Of a stretch of DNA of 64,000 nucleotides, positions 1-8,687 are shown piece by piece. Where the stretch lies: the NCBI RefSeq assembly GCF_030678875.1, contig NZ_JAUUDS010000005.1, positions 156,902-220,901 of the forward strand, given 5' to 3'. Source of the DNA: Sphingomonas aurea. Lineage in GTDB: Bacteria; Pseudomonadota; Alphaproteobacteria; Sphingomonadales; Sphingomonadaceae. Under the pieces are notes generated by a model, which had not been told where the DNA came from, did no database searches, and was given only the letters and a program-made list of their open reading frames with translations. Each line of letters opens with the position of its first letter. Within the stretch, counting starts at the first letter, position 1. The position numbers were made by a program, and so were the translations under genes.

Positions 1-845
1 CCATCGTCAAGGCGGAGGAGGCGGGCGGCCCCCTCCCCACCGGCCCGCTCGCCACCACCCTCCGCTACACCGCCGCCGCCCGGACCGAGCGGCGCGCCAG
101 CGGCAACGTCGTCGGCCTGCTCCCCGGCAGCGACCCTAAGCTCGCGCGCGAATATGTCGTCATGTCCGCCCATCTCGATCACCTGGGCATCGTCCCCGGC
201 CCGGACGGCAGCGACCGCATCGCCAATGGCGCGCAGGACAATGCGGTGGGCGTCGCGCTGATGCTCGACGTGGCGCGCCGCTTCCAGGCCGCCGGCATCC
301 GCCCCCGCCGTCCGATCCTGTTCGTCGCGCTGACCGGCGAGGAAAAAGGGCTGCTCGGCAGCGACTATCTGGTCGCCCACCCGCCCGTGCCCGCCGGCGC
401 GCGCATCGTCGCCGACCTCAACCTCGACATGCCCGTGCTGCTGTCACCGCTGCGGGACGTCGTCGCGCACGGCGGCGACCGTTCCACCCTCGGCCGCATC
501 GCCGCGGCGGCGGCGCAGGCCAACGGCCTGACCGTCGCCACCGACTGGGAACCCGAGCAGGGCCGCTTCGCCCGCTCCGACCAGTTCAGCTTCGCGCTGG
601 CCGGCATCCCCGCCCTTTCGCTAAAGGCCGGCCCCAGCGGCGGCAGCGACCAGAAACAGCGCGCCTTCGCGAAATCGACATACCACACGCCGCGCGACGA
701 CCTCACCCAACCGATCGAGTGGTCCAGCGCCCCCCTCTTCGCCCGCCTCAACACCGAAATCCTCCGCCGCATCGCCGACGCCGACGCCGCCCCGACCTGG
801 AACGCGGGCGACTATTTCGGGGAGCGGGCGCGGCGGGGTGAATGA
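1..845 (+). CDS. M28-family zinc metallopeptidase, 5' end outside window
   Basis: The open frame runs in from the window edge, so the N-terminus (signal peptide and any PA domain) is missing and the ATG at 162 is internal. The visible part is the catalytic domain of an M28 aminopeptidase. It shows the metal-binding HLDHLG segment, a QDNAVG segment carrying the bridging aspartate, and the ALTGEEKGLLGS segment with the catalytic and metal-binding glutamates. Such enzymes remove N-terminal residues from peptides, usually after export to the periplasm. Substrate cannot be told from sequence. Confidence 0.85.
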   Translation, partial: IVKAEEAGGPLPTGPLATTLRYTAAARTERRASGNVVGLLPGSDPKLAREYVVMSAHLDHLGIVPGPDGSDRIANGAQDNAVGVALMLDVARRFQAAGIRPRRPILFVALTGEEKGLLGSDYLVAHPPVPAGARIVADLNLDMPVLLSPLRDVVAHGGDRSTLGRIAAAAAQANGLTVATDWEPEQGRFARSDQFSFALAGIPALSLKAGPSGGSDQKQRAFAKSTYHTPRDDLTQPIEWSSAPLFARLNTEILRRIADADAAPTWNAGDYFGERARRGE

Positions 846-893
846 GACGTTTGGCGATTGACTGACGGGACGTGGTGGAGAGCGGAACGTCCG

Positions 894-1085
894 CTAATCT
901 CTCCGAAAACAGAAAATGCAGACAGGTATCGGAGATAGCGCGAATAAAGCGAACACAATCGGCCCGCCAACATCACCGCCAAGGTCGAACCCAAAGAATG
1001 CGAAGGTGAACCATACCAAGGTCGCAATGACGAGCGTGTAACTTATCGCCGCAAATCGCGCCGTGGTGTCCACTGTTTCCTTCAT
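894..1085 (-). CDS. small two-helix membrane protein, unknown function
   Basis: A 63-residue reading frame starting at an ATG (MKETVD). It has two hydrophobic stretches, about residues 10-32 and 40-57, and a short C-terminal FRRD tail. Base composition is visibly poorer in G+C than its neighbours. No family recognised. The longer frame starting at 1172 adds an arginine/glycine-rich leader unlike a real N-terminus, so the internal ATG is preferred. Coding status is plausible but unproven. Confidence 0.45.
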   Translation of the reverse strand: MKETVDTTARFAAISYTLVIATLVWFTFAFFGFDLGGDVGGPIVFALFALSPIPVCIFCFRRD

Positions 1086-1158
1086 CTTGGCGACGGTAAT
1101 GGACCTGGAGGTGTATACAAGTGGGCGACACCCCCGCCACCCCATCCGGTCTACACCC

Positions 1159-1878
1159 CTACCGCTCGCCATCCCAAGCCTGGTCGATCAGGACCGTCGA
1201 CTCGACCGGCCGCCCCCGCGCGTCCAGCCATGGCGAGTAGCGGAAGCGGCGCTCGATCAATTCGAACACCCGCGCATCCAGCGCCGCTATGCCGCTCGAC
1301 CGCGCCGCGACACACCCCGTCAGCCGTTCCCTGACGGTCAGCGTGCACCGGACACTGATCGAGCGCCCGATCACCGCATCCCCCGCGACGTCCCAGCCGT
1401 CCTTGAAGCTCAGCCGCCCGCGCAGCCAGTGCGGCTCGGTCTCATAGCCCTCGCCGCCATCGCCGTCGCCGTCCCCGCCGCTGCCCCGCCCGTCGCCGAT
1501 GCCGCCTGCGCCCGGTCCCGGTCCGGGCCGTTCCGCCGCGCCCTGCGTCGCCGCGCTGCCGGTGCCCGCCACCGGCGCCGCGATCACCGGCGGCGGCGGG
1601 ACGACCGTTCGGACCGCCACGACCTCCGTCGCCTGCGATCGCAACCCCGGCGGCGCCGCGCGTCCTTCCGGCCGATGGCTGCGCTGGCGCTTGGGCACCA
1701 CGCGCACCGGCGGCTCGGGCCGGGGCAGCACGTCGAACGTCGCCAGCGCCTCCTGCACCGCCGCCGTCCGCGCCACGCCCAGCCCGCTCGCCAGCACCCA
1801 GCCGATCGCCGCCACCACCGTGGCGGTCAGCGCCGCCGGGCCGATACGCTGGCGTAGCGGAACATCCTCGCCGTACAT
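1159..1878 (-). CDS. TonB-like energy-transducer family protein
   Basis: A 239-residue protein starting at MYGEDVPL. One N-terminal membrane helix lies at about residues 15-35. It is followed by a basic and proline-rich stretch (VVPPPPVIAAP), a glycine/aspartate-rich linker, and a C-terminal domain of about 75 residues with the look of a TonB C-terminus (VRCTLTV, then RRFRYSPW and a final beta strand). TonB-like proteins span the periplasm and pass energy or contact to outer-membrane partners. No ExbB/ExbD genes are adjacent. It is divergent from the ABC-F gene, with 64 bases between the starts. The cysteine pair in the C-terminal domain is seen in many 'energy transducer TonB' annotations but does not fix a role. 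Confidence 0.7.
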   Translation of the reverse strand: MYGEDVPLRQRIGPAALTATVVAAIGWVLASGLGVARTAAVQEALATFDVLPRPEPPVRVVPKRQRSHRPEGRAAPPGLRSQATEVVAVRTVVPPPPVIAAPVAGTGSAATQGAAERPGPGPGAGGIGDGRGSGGDGDGDGGEGYETEPHWLRGRLSFKDGWDVAGDAVIGRSISVRCTLTVRERLTGCVAARSSGIAALDARVFELIERRFRYSPWLDARGRPVESTVLIDQAWDGER

Positions 1879-1942
1879 GCCCCTCGACTTGGGGCTTTTC
1901 CGCCCGGAGACAAGCGGCGCCATCGCTGCTAAGGGCGCGCCC

Positions 1943-3802
1943 ATGCTCAATCTCAACGGCATCACCGTGCGCCTCGGCGGCCGCACGATCCTCGACGGCG
2001 CGTCGGCCTCGCTGCCGCCGGGCAGCCGCGTCGGCCTGATCGGCCGCAATGGTGCGGGCAAATCTACTTTGGTCCGGGTGGTTGCGGGCATGTTGGACCC
2101 CGACGACGGCGCCGCCGAGATGCCGCGCGGCAGCCGCCTCGGCTATATCGCGCAGGAGGCACCCTCGGGCGAGGCCACGCCGTTCGACACCGTCCTTGCC
2201 GCCGACACCGAGCGCGCCGCGCTGCTGCTCGAAACCGAGACGTGCGAGGACATGGACCGCCTCGGCGACATCCACGAACGCCTGCTCGCGATCGATGCCT
2301 GGGCCGCTCCCGCCCGCGCCGCGCGGATCCTCGTCGGCCTCGGCTTCGACGACGACATGCAGCAGCGCCCGCTCGACAGCTTCTCGGGCGGGTGGAAGAT
2401 GCGCGTGGCGCTCGCCGCTCTGCTCTTCTCGCAGCCCGACGTGCTGCTCCTCGACGAGCCGTCGAACCATCTCGACCTCGAAGCCGTCCTCTGGCTCGAG
2501 GATTTCCTGAAGGGCTACCGCGCCACCATCCTGCTGGTCAGCCACGAGCGCGACTTCCTCAACAACGTCGTCGACCACATCCTCCACCTCCAGGCCGGCA
2601 AGCTGACGCTCTACCCCGGCGGCTACGACGCCTTCGAACGCCAGCGCGCCGAGCGGCTCGCCCAGCAGGAGGCGGCACGCGCCAACCAGGCGGTGCAGCG
2701 CGAGAAGCTGCAGGCCTATATCGCCAAGAACTCGGCCCGCGCCTCGACCGCCAAACAGGCGCAGAGCCGCCAGAAGATGCTGGCGAAACTCCAGCCGATC
2801 GCGGAGGCGTACAACGACCCGACGCTGTCGTTCGGCTTTCCCAATCCCACCGAGCTGCGCCCGCCGCTCATCACCCTCGACATGGCGACCGTCGGCTATG
2901 GCGAGACGCCGATCCTCAAGCGCCTGAACCTGCGCGTCGACCCCGACGACCGCATCGCGCTGCTTGGAAGAAACGGCAATGGCAAGACCACATTGGCCCG
3001 CCTGCTCGCCGCCCAACTCACGCCGATGGCGGGGGAAATGGCGGCGTCGGGCAAGATGAAGGTCGGCTATTTCACCCAGTATCAGGTCGAGGAACTGGAC
3101 AGCAGCGACACGCCGCTGGAACATATGACCCGCACGATGAAGGGCGCGACCCCCGCCGCGGTGCGCGCCCAGCTCGGCCGGTTCGGCTTCTCGGGTGACA
3201 AGGCGACGACGATGGTCGGCAAGATGTCGGGCGGCGAGAAGGCGCGCCTCGCCCTCGCGCTCATCACCCGCGACGCACCGCACCTGCTGATCCTCGACGA
3301 GCCGACCAACCATCTCGACGTCGACGCGCGCGAAGCGCTGGTCCAGGCGCTGAACGACTATACCGGCGCGGTCGTCGTCGTCAGCCACGACCGTCATATG
3401 CTGGAGATGACCGCCGACCGCCTCGTGCTGGTCGATGGCGGCCAGGCGGGCGAGTTCGACGGCAGCCTCGACGATTATATCGGCTTCGTCCTGAAGGGCG
3501 ACAGCGCCGCGCCCGGCGCCAGCAAGGCGGAGCGCAAGGCCGGCAAGAAGGCCGCCGCCGATGCCCGCGACCGCGAGGCTGCGCTCCGCAAGACGATCCG
3601 CGAGCTGGAGGCCGACACCGCCCGCCTGACCACCGAGCGCAACGCCCTCGACCGCGCCATGGCCGACCCCGCCGGTGCCGAACCACGCTTCAGCCGCCTG
3701 TCGATGAGCGACCTGTCCAAGCGCCGCGCCGAGGTGCAGACCAAGCTCGATGCGGTCGAGGTGAAGTGGCTGGAGGCGAGCGAGGCGCTGGAGACGGCGT
3801 AG
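1943..3802 (+). CDS. ABC-F family ATPase
   Basis: A 619-residue soluble protein with two ABC ATPase domains and no membrane segments, as in ABC-F translation factors (YheS/Uup group). Domain 1 has Walker A GRNGAGKST (residues 34-42), signature FSGGWKMR and Walker B LLLDEPSNHLD. A charged linker rich in Gln/Arg/Lys follows. Domain 2 has GRNGNGKTT, MSGGEKARL and LILDEPTNHLD. The C-terminus is a charged, probably coiled-coil extension (about residues 520-619). ABC-F proteins act at the ribosomal E site; which subfamily this is cannot be settled by eye. The start is the ATG giving MLNLNGITVRLGG; the frame is open further upstream but that part is not protein-like. Confidence 0.92.
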   Translation: MLNLNGITVRLGGRTILDGASASLPPGSRVGLIGRNGAGKSTLVRVVAGMLDPDDGAAEMPRGSRLGYIAQEAPSGEATPFDTVLAADTERAALLLETETCEDMDRLGDIHERLLAIDAWAAPARAARILVGLGFDDDMQQRPLDSFSGGWKMRVALAALLFSQPDVLLLDEPSNHLDLEAVLWLEDFLKGYRATILLVSHERDFLNNVVDHILHLQAGKLTLYPGGYDAFERQRAERLAQQEAARANQAVQREKLQAYIAKNSARASTAKQAQSRQKMLAKLQPIAEAYNDPTLSFGFPNPTELRPPLITLDMATVGYGETPILKRLNLRVDPDDRIALLGRNGNGKTTLARLLAAQLTPMAGEMAASGKMKVGYFTQYQVEELDSSDTPLEHMTRTMKGATPAAVRAQLGRFGFSGDKATTMVGKMSGGEKARLALALITRDAPHLLILDEPTNHLDVDAREALVQALNDYTGAVVVVSHDRHMLEMTADRLVLVDGGQAGEFDGSLDDYIGFVLKGDSAAPGASKAERKAGKKAAADARDREAALRKTIRELEADTARLTTERNALDRAMADPAGAEPRFSRLSMSDLSKRRAEVQTKLDAVEVKWLEASEALETA

Positions 3803-3814
3803 GCCCTTCCTCCG

Positions 3815-4087
3815 TGTTCCCGCGCGGGCGGGAACCCAGTGCCTCGGAGAGCCATGATCGTCGCGTGAAAGGCCTGGGCTCCCGCCGGTGCGGGAGCACG
3901 AGCGGGATGCTAGGGCCGATCGACATTCGGCGTGGCAGCCCATGTTTCGTCATCCCCGCGCAGGCGGGGATCCAGAACCTCCGACGGTGCGGCTCTACAA
4001 GCCGCCTCAGCGCGTCTGGATTCCCGCCTGCGCGGGAATGACGACAGGCCTTTCCGAAGCCTGCGATGCTGAATGTCGTTCGGCCCT
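3815..4087. repeat. nested GC-rich inverted repeats (family A and relatives)
   Basis: This gap holds stacked inverted repeats. An outer pair lies at 3911-3930 and 4068-4087, about 20 bases with two mismatches. Inside it sits a pair of 29-base arms at 3948-3976 and 4015-4043, each itself a hairpin of the type CATCCCCGCGCAGGCGGGGA. Two further short hairpins lie at about 3820-3840 and 3878-3900. The same 27-base arm recurs at 5972, 6200, 25418 and 25487. No gene is seen here. It separates the forward ABC-F gene from the converging HAD gene and may help end both transcripts. Confidence 0.85.
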
Positions 4088-4763
4088 AAGCCACCAAGCC
4101 CAACACCCCTGCCACCGCGGCGAAATCCGCCGCCACCACATCGGCACCCAGCGCCCGCAGCCGCACGCCATGATCCGTCGCGCAGTGCCGCCCCGCGCAC
4201 AGCCCGATCACGAACGCGCCGGTCTTTGCCGCACCCGTGACCCCGACCGGCGAGTCCTCGATGATCGCACAGTCGCCGATCTCTACGCCCAGCCGGTCGG
4301 CGGCATGGAGGTACAGGTCGGGCGCCGGCTTGCCGTGCGCGACATGCTCCTGCCCGGAATAGAGATGGTCGCCGAACGCATCCCGCAGGCCGATATGGCG
4401 CAGGTGCGCCTCGATCCACGGCGTGCGGCTCGACGAGACGATCGCGCGCGGCAGGTCGGCGGGCAGCGCCCGGACGAAGGCGACCGCACCCGCCACCTCG
4501 CCCACGCCCTCGCGCAGTGCACGCTCGTTCTCGATCTCGCGCGCCGCGGCGAACCCCGCCGGCATCGGTGCGCCGATCCGGCGCTCGATCGCACCGATGA
4601 ACTCCGCACCCGACAGGCCCATGAAGTGCGTCATCGCATCGATCGGCGTCGTGGGATGCCCGGCTTCGGTCAGCCACTCGGCGACGTGGCGGTTGCCCGC
4701 CTCCTCGCTCTCGACCAGCACTCCGTCGAAGTCGAACAGGATCGCCTGCGGCCGAAACGTCAC
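4086..4763 (-). CDS. HAD-superfamily hydrolase, phosphoglucomutase/phosphatase type
   Basis: A 225-residue HAD subfamily IA protein. The nucleophile motif DFDGVLVESE is at residues 11-20 (Asp11 and Asp13), followed by a helical cap, the SSSRTPW motif II region, and the IIEDSPVGV motif IV region. This set matches beta-phosphoglucomutase-like and 6-phosphogluconate-phosphatase-like enzymes that act on small phosphorylated sugars in the cytoplasm. Its start overlaps the stop of the yggS-type gene by four bases (ATGA), so the two are probably co-translated. The substrate is not predictable. Confidence 0.85.
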   Translation of the reverse strand: MTFRPQAILFDFDGVLVESEEAGNRHVAEWLTEAGHPTTPIDAMTHFMGLSGAEFIGAIERRIGAPMPAGFAAAREIENERALREGVGEVAGAVAFVRALPADLPRAIVSSSRTPWIEAHLRHIGLRDAFGDHLYSGQEHVAHGKPAPDLYLHAADRLGVEIGDCAIIEDSPVGVTGAAKTGAFVIGLCAGRHCATDHGVRLRALGADVVAADFAAVAGVLGLVA

Positions 4764-5428
4764 GCCCGCGCCCCGAACAGCGCGGTGCCGACCCGCACCT
4801 CGGTCGCGCCCAGCGTCACCGCCGTGTCCATGTCGCCCGACATGCCCATGCTCAGCCGGGTCAGGCCATGATCGCGCGCCAGCTTGGCAAGCAGCGCGAA
4901 ATAGGGCGCCGGCTCGACCTCGGCCGGCGGCACTGCCATCAGCCCGACGACCGGCAGCCCGGCCTCTCGCGCCTGCGCCAGCAAGGCGGGCAGATCGGCG
5001 ACCGCGCAGCCGCCCTTCTGCGCCTCATCACCGATATTGACCTGTACGAAGCACTCCGGCCGCCGCCCGCCCTTCGCCATCGCCGCGGCCAGCGCGGTCA
5101 CCAGCGACGGGCGGTCGACCGAGTGGATCGCGTCGAACAGCGCCACCGCATCACCGGCCTTGTTCGATTGAAGCTGCCCGACCAGGTGCAGCACCACGTC
5201 CGGATAGCGCGCGCGCAGCGCCGGCCATTTCGCCTCCGCCTCCTGCACGCGATTTTCACCGAACACGCGCTGGCCGGCGGCGAGCAGTGGCTCGATCGCC
5301 TCTGCCTCTTGCGTCTTGCTGACTGCGACGAGCGTCACCGCGGCCGCCTCGCGGCCGGCGAGCTTTGCGGCGCGGCCGATGCGGTCGCGGATCGCGGCCA
5401 GCCGGCCGGCACTGTCCTGTTCGTCCAT
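4760..5428 (-). CDS. YggS-family pyridoxal-phosphate-binding protein
   Basis: A 222-residue single-domain TIM-barrel protein of the YggS/PROSC (PLPHP) family. Lys38 in VAVSKTQE is the expected PLP-binding lysine. Other family segments are FGENRVQEAE, HLVGQLQSNK, and the C-terminal LSMGMSGDMD and VRVGTALFGAR. These proteins buffer free PLP and affect amino-acid balance; no enzymatic reaction is established. It is first in a two-gene reverse-strand unit with the HAD gene and divergent from the ThiE-like gene, with only 22 bases between the starts. Confidence 0.92.
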   Translation of the reverse strand: MDEQDSAGRLAAIRDRIGRAAKLAGREAAAVTLVAVSKTQEAEAIEPLLAAGQRVFGENRVQEAEAKWPALRARYPDVVLHLVGQLQSNKAGDAVALFDAIHSVDRPSLVTALAAAMAKGGRRPECFVQVNIGDEAQKGGCAVADLPALLAQAREAGLPVVGLMAVPPAEVEPAPYFALLAKLARDHGLTRLSMGMSGDMDTAVTLGATEVRVGTALFGARA

Positions 5429-5450
5429 GCGCGCGCTATAGGCGAAGGCG

Positions 5451-5954
5451 ATGGCGCACGCCTACCCCGAGTGCTGGCTGATGACCGACGAGCGCGCAGG
5501 CGACGCGCTATGGACGAGCTTACGCGCACTTCCGCCGGGTGCGGGCGTCGTCTTCCGCCACCATGCCACCCCGCCGGCGGAGCGGCGCGCGCTGTTCCTG
5601 CGCGTCCGCCGCATCGCCGCGGCGCGGCGCCTGTTACTCTTGGCCAGCAACCCGCCGCTCCCTGGCGCCGCTGGCCTGCACGGTCGGATCCGGGGCGCGA
5701 CGAGCTGGCCCGCGCACGACCGGCGGCAGGCGCTGGCCGCCCGCCGTGCCGGCGCGCGCCTGCTGTTCCTGTCGCCTGCCTTCGCCACCCGCTCGCACCC
5801 CGGCGCCGCGCCGACCGGCCCGGCGCGCTTGGCGAGGATCGGCCGCGACACCGGCCTGCCGATGATCGCCCTCGGTGGCATGACCCCCCGCCGCTATCGC
5901 CGCGTGCGTGCGCTCGGCTTCACCGGCTGGGCTGCGATCGACGCGTGGCGCTAA
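5451..5954 (+). CDS. short thiamine phosphate synthase / TenI-like protein
   Basis: A 167-residue protein resembling the ThiE/TenI barrel. Recognisable are the LFLSPAFATRSHPGA segment, which matches the phosphate- and thiazole-binding loop, and the later IALGGM strand. It is shorter than typical ThiE (about 200-220 residues) and lacks clear versions of the pyrimidine-pyrophosphate-binding QLRxK and ND motifs near the N-terminus. It could be a divergent thiamine phosphate synthase or a non-catalytic TenI-like protein. No other thiamine genes are in the window. Confidence 0.65.
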   Translation: MAHAYPECWLMTDERAGDALWTSLRALPPGAGVVFRHHATPPAERRALFLRVRRIAAARRLLLLASNPPLPGAAGLHGRIRGATSWPAHDRRQALAARRAGARLLFLSPAFATRSHPGAAPTGPARLARIGRDTGLPMIALGGMTPRRYRRVRALGFTGWAAIDAWR

Positions 5955-5971
5955 GTGCATTGCTCAATGTC

Positions 5972-6226
5972 CGTCATCCCCGCGAAGGCGGGGATCCATA
6001 AACGCTGAGGTCACGGCTAGAGGAAAATGCGATCAGGACTGCACGCATCGAGCCCCTCCCCTTTAGGGGAGGGGTTGGGGTGGGGCGCCTCCCCGGGTGG
6101 CGCGCCTGCGGATACGCCCCACCCCCGGCCTCTCCCCTGAAGGGGAGGGGTGCTCAGTCGTGATCGCAAATGGCGCTAAAGCACCGGCGTTAGCGGCTCT
6201 GGATCCCCGCCTTCGCGGGGATGACG
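5972..6226. repeat. nested inverted repeats, family A outside and family D inside
   Basis: The outer arms, 5972-5998 and 6200-6226, are perfect inverted copies of a 27-base hairpin sequence (CGTCATCCCCGCGAAGGCGG and on). The inner arms are two C-rich hairpins facing each other, CCCCTCCCCTTTAGGGGAGG at 6053-6072 and its near complement at 6130-6150, with flanking GGGGTGGGGCG / CGCCCCACCCC. The whole gap could fold into one long cruciform. It lies between a forward and a reverse gene that converge. No coding sequence is apparent. Confidence 0.88.
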
Positions 6227-6238
6227 ATCTGTTGTAAC

Positions 6239-7300
6239 TTACTGGCTGGTAAACCCGGCCCGCTCCGCTGCCGTCAGGTCCAGCCCCACCCTGCGCCCGG
6301 TTGCGGCCGCGTTCGCCGCCGCCTCGATCACCGCCATCACCGCCAGCGCCTCGAGCGGGGGCACCGGATTGGGCCCATCGCCCCGCAATGCCGCCGCGAT
6401 CCCGGCATAGTAACCGCGCTGGTCGCCCCTGTGCGCCTCCTGCTCCGTGACCCCGCCATCCCCGGCATGCACCAGCAGCGGGTCGTCATCCTTGCCCCAG
6501 CCCGCCGCTCCCGGCCGCATCCCCGCGAGCAGCTGCGCTTCCTGCCGGTCGCCGGCGCGCTTCAGCACGCTGCCCCGGTCGCCATGCACCACGAACCGCG
6601 GCGAGCCGCCCGCCACCAGCATGCTCGCGTGCAGCACCGCCCGCCGCGTGCCATAATCGAGCACGACATGCGCCCAGTCGGCGGCCAGCGCCCCGTCGCG
6701 CTGCATCGCGAGCGAGGCGGTGACGCCATCGGGTAGCCCGAACAGTTGCAGCGCCTGATCGACCAGATGCGGCCCCAGGTCGAACCACACGCCCGCACCC
6801 GGCCCCGCCCCCTCGCGCCAGCGCTGCCGCACGGTGGGGCGGAACCGGTCGAAATGCGACTCCAGATGCACCGCCCTGCCGACCAGCCCCGCCTCGATCG
6901 CCGCCCTGACACTCAGATAGTCGCTGTCCCAGCGCCGGTTGTGGAACACGGACAGCAGGCGGCCTCGCGCTGCGGCCAGCGCGATCAGCCCCCGTGCTTC
7001 GGTCAGGTTGAGCGTGAAGGGCTTGTCGACCACGACATGCTTGCCCGCGGTCAGCGCGGCCCGGGCAAGCGGCGCGTGGCTGTCATTGGGCGACGCGATC
7101 ACCACCAGATCGACATCGTCGGCAGTCGCCACCGCCACCGGATCGGCATCGACCGCCGCTTCCGGCCAGTCCGCCCGCACCGCGTCCGCGTTACGCGACG
7201 CGACCCGGACCAGCGTCAGCCCCGGATCGGCCGCCAACAACGGTGCGTGAAAGGTCCTGCCGGCATAGCCATAGCCGATCAGCCCGACCCGGCGGATCAT
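6239..7300 (-). CDS. Gfo/Idh/MocA-family NAD(P)-dependent oxidoreductase
   Basis: A 353-residue protein with an N-terminal Rossmann fold (GYGYAG at residues 9-14) and the family's VDKPF motif at 91-95, in which Lys93 is the expected catalytic lysine. A C-terminal alpha/beta domain follows. The FHAPLLAADPGL segment is typical of the YdgJ/YhhX branch. Members oxidise or reduce sugars, inositols or related polyols in the cytoplasm; the substrate here is unknown. It stands alone, converging on the repeat-filled gap after the ThiE-like gene. Confidence 0.88.
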   Translation of the reverse strand: MIRRVGLIGYGYAGRTFHAPLLAADPGLTLVRVASRNADAVRADWPEAAVDADPVAVATADDVDLVVIASPNDSHAPLARAALTAGKHVVVDKPFTLNLTEARGLIALAAARGRLLSVFHNRRWDSDYLSVRAAIEAGLVGRAVHLESHFDRFRPTVRQRWREGAGPGAGVWFDLGPHLVDQALQLFGLPDGVTASLAMQRDGALAADWAHVVLDYGTRRAVLHASMLVAGGSPRFVVHGDRGSVLKRAGDRQEAQLLAGMRPGAAGWGKDDDPLLVHAGDGGVTEQEAHRGDQRGYYAGIAAALRGDGPNPVPPLEALAVMAVIEAAANAAATGRRVGLDLTAAERAGFTSQ

Positions 7301-7332
7301 GACGTCAGAGCGGTCATCGCCGCCCCACGCGA

Positions 7333-8049
7333 TCAGAAGCGGAAGGCAGTGCCCACATAGACCGCCTGGCTGTCGCGCCGCTGGTCGATCTGGGTCAGGC
7401 GGTCGCGATCGGCGCGATAACGGACGCCCGCGGTCACATCCAGGTTGCGCGTCAGCGAATAGGAACCGCCCAGATCGACCGAATAACCCGGCAGGTCGGT
7501 GACCAGACGCGGCGTCGTGCCGGTCGGACGATCCGCCTCCGCCTTCACGCGGCCGCTCCAGCGCGGCGCCGTGTAGCTGAGCGCGACATCGGCCGACTCG
7601 CGGCTACCCGGCTGGGCGGCCATATCGACGCGGCTCACGTCGCTGGCGATCGCGAACCGCTTCCAACCGACCGCGACGCCCAGATTATAGGCGATCGGCG
7701 CGATTCCGGTGGTCGCGTCGCTCGCCACGGCGGTCCGGTTAGCGACCCCGCGCGTCGTCCGCGCGCGGACTGCAACGGTCACCGCCCGCGAGTCGCGGCG
7801 CGACTCGGCCGGCGTGAAGCGGAAGGCGCTGCCCTCGAACCCGCCGCGCGCCAGCAGTGCCGCCAGACGCGGATCGCCAGATGCGGGCGTAAAGCCGCCG
7901 ACCGCGCGCGGCGCGGGCTTGACGGCCTGGTGCGAAGGACGGTCGATCGCGCCGAAGGCGGGCGCGACGAGAGCGGCGGCGGCAACCAGTGCCCCCCCAG
8001 CGATCCCGATCATCCAGCGCCCAGCGTTCAACGTCCCGCTCCGATCCAT
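7333..8049 (-). CDS. exported protein with beta-barrel-like C-terminus, unknown function
   Basis: A 238-residue protein starting at MDRSGTLNAGRW. A hydrophobic segment at about residues 13-33 ends AFGA and looks like a signal peptide or anchor. The C-terminal half has alternating strands (YSVDLGGSYSL, LDVTAGVRYRADR) and ends in aromatic AFRF, as outer-membrane barrel proteins do. It resembles conserved sphingomonad envelope proteins of no known role. A much longer frame reading back to 8817 covers the opposite strand of other genes and is not credible. Confidence 0.6.
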   Translation of the reverse strand: MDRSGTLNAGRWMIGIAGGALVAAAALVAPAFGAIDRPSHQAVKPAPRAVGGFTPASGDPRLAALLARGGFEGSAFRFTPAESRRDSRAVTVAVRARTTRGVANRTAVASDATTGIAPIAYNLGVAVGWKRFAIASDVSRVDMAAQPGSRESADVALSYTAPRWSGRVKAEADRPTGTTPRLVTDLPGYSVDLGGSYSLTRNLDVTAGVRYRADRDRLTQIDQRRDSQAVYVGTAFRF

Positions 8050-8244
8050 CCTCAACCCCGAACCGCGTCTAGCACCGATCGATCCTCGCGCACCATGCCG
8101 GTCGGGCAATTTTGCGCGTGTGTTGCCGAGTTCCCACAGGTCGGACAATTTGCCTCCGCCCTCGCGTCCGGCGCCTGCGCTTGCCGGTTCACGGTCGGGG
8201 CGGTACAGGCCGGACGTCGCCCTCTGCCGCAGGATTATCCGCCC

Positions 8245-8679
8245 ATGTTCCGCCGTTCGATTCCCCTGCTCGGGATGGCCGTTCTTCTCTCGCTGACCGC
8301 CTGCGCGGGCAAGGGCGACCGGCCCAAGGGCGATCTCGCCGCTTCGAAGGTGACGACGATCGGCGTCAATTCGTATCTCTGGCGCGCGACGCTCGACACG
8401 CTGTCGTTCATGCCGCTGGTCCAGACCGACTCGAACGGCGGCGTCATCGTCACCGACTGGTATGCCAACCCGCAGGCACCGGGCGAGCGGGTGAAGTTCA
8501 CCGTCACCATTCTCGACCAGGATCTGCGCGCCGACGCGGTCCGCGTGGCGGGCCTGCGCGAGGTCAACCGCAATGGCCAGTGGGTCACCGCCCCGGTCAC
8601 CGCCGCGACCACGCAGAAGCTGGAGGACCTGATCCTCACCCGCGCCCGCGACCTGCGCCGGTCCTCGATCGCCGGCTGA
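8245..8679 (+). CDS. DUF3576-domain lipoprotein
   Basis: A 144-residue protein with a lipoprotein signal: hydrophobic residues 7-17 then LTAC, so the mature N-terminus would be Cys20. The body ([28 protein letters not shown]) matches the DUF3576 family of alphaproteobacteria, usually found upstream of leuS as it is here. Function is unknown; an outer-membrane or periplasmic location is expected. Eight bases separate it from leuS, so the two are probably cotranscribed. Confidence 0.85.
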   Translation: MFRRSIPLLGMAVLLSLTACAGKGDRPKGDLAASKVTTIGVNSYLWRATLDTLSFMPLVQTDSNGGVIVTDWYANPQAPGERVKFTVTILDQDLRADAVRVAGLREVNRNGQWVTAPVTAATTQKLEDLILTRARDLRRSSIAG

Positions 8680-8687
8680 CCCCGCGG

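Noticed and set aside
1442..3943. 833-codon open frame on the reverse strand
   Set aside because: It lies opposite the ABC-F gene and the TonB-like gene. Composition is Arg/Gly/Ala-rich without domains; a by-product of high GC coding sequence.
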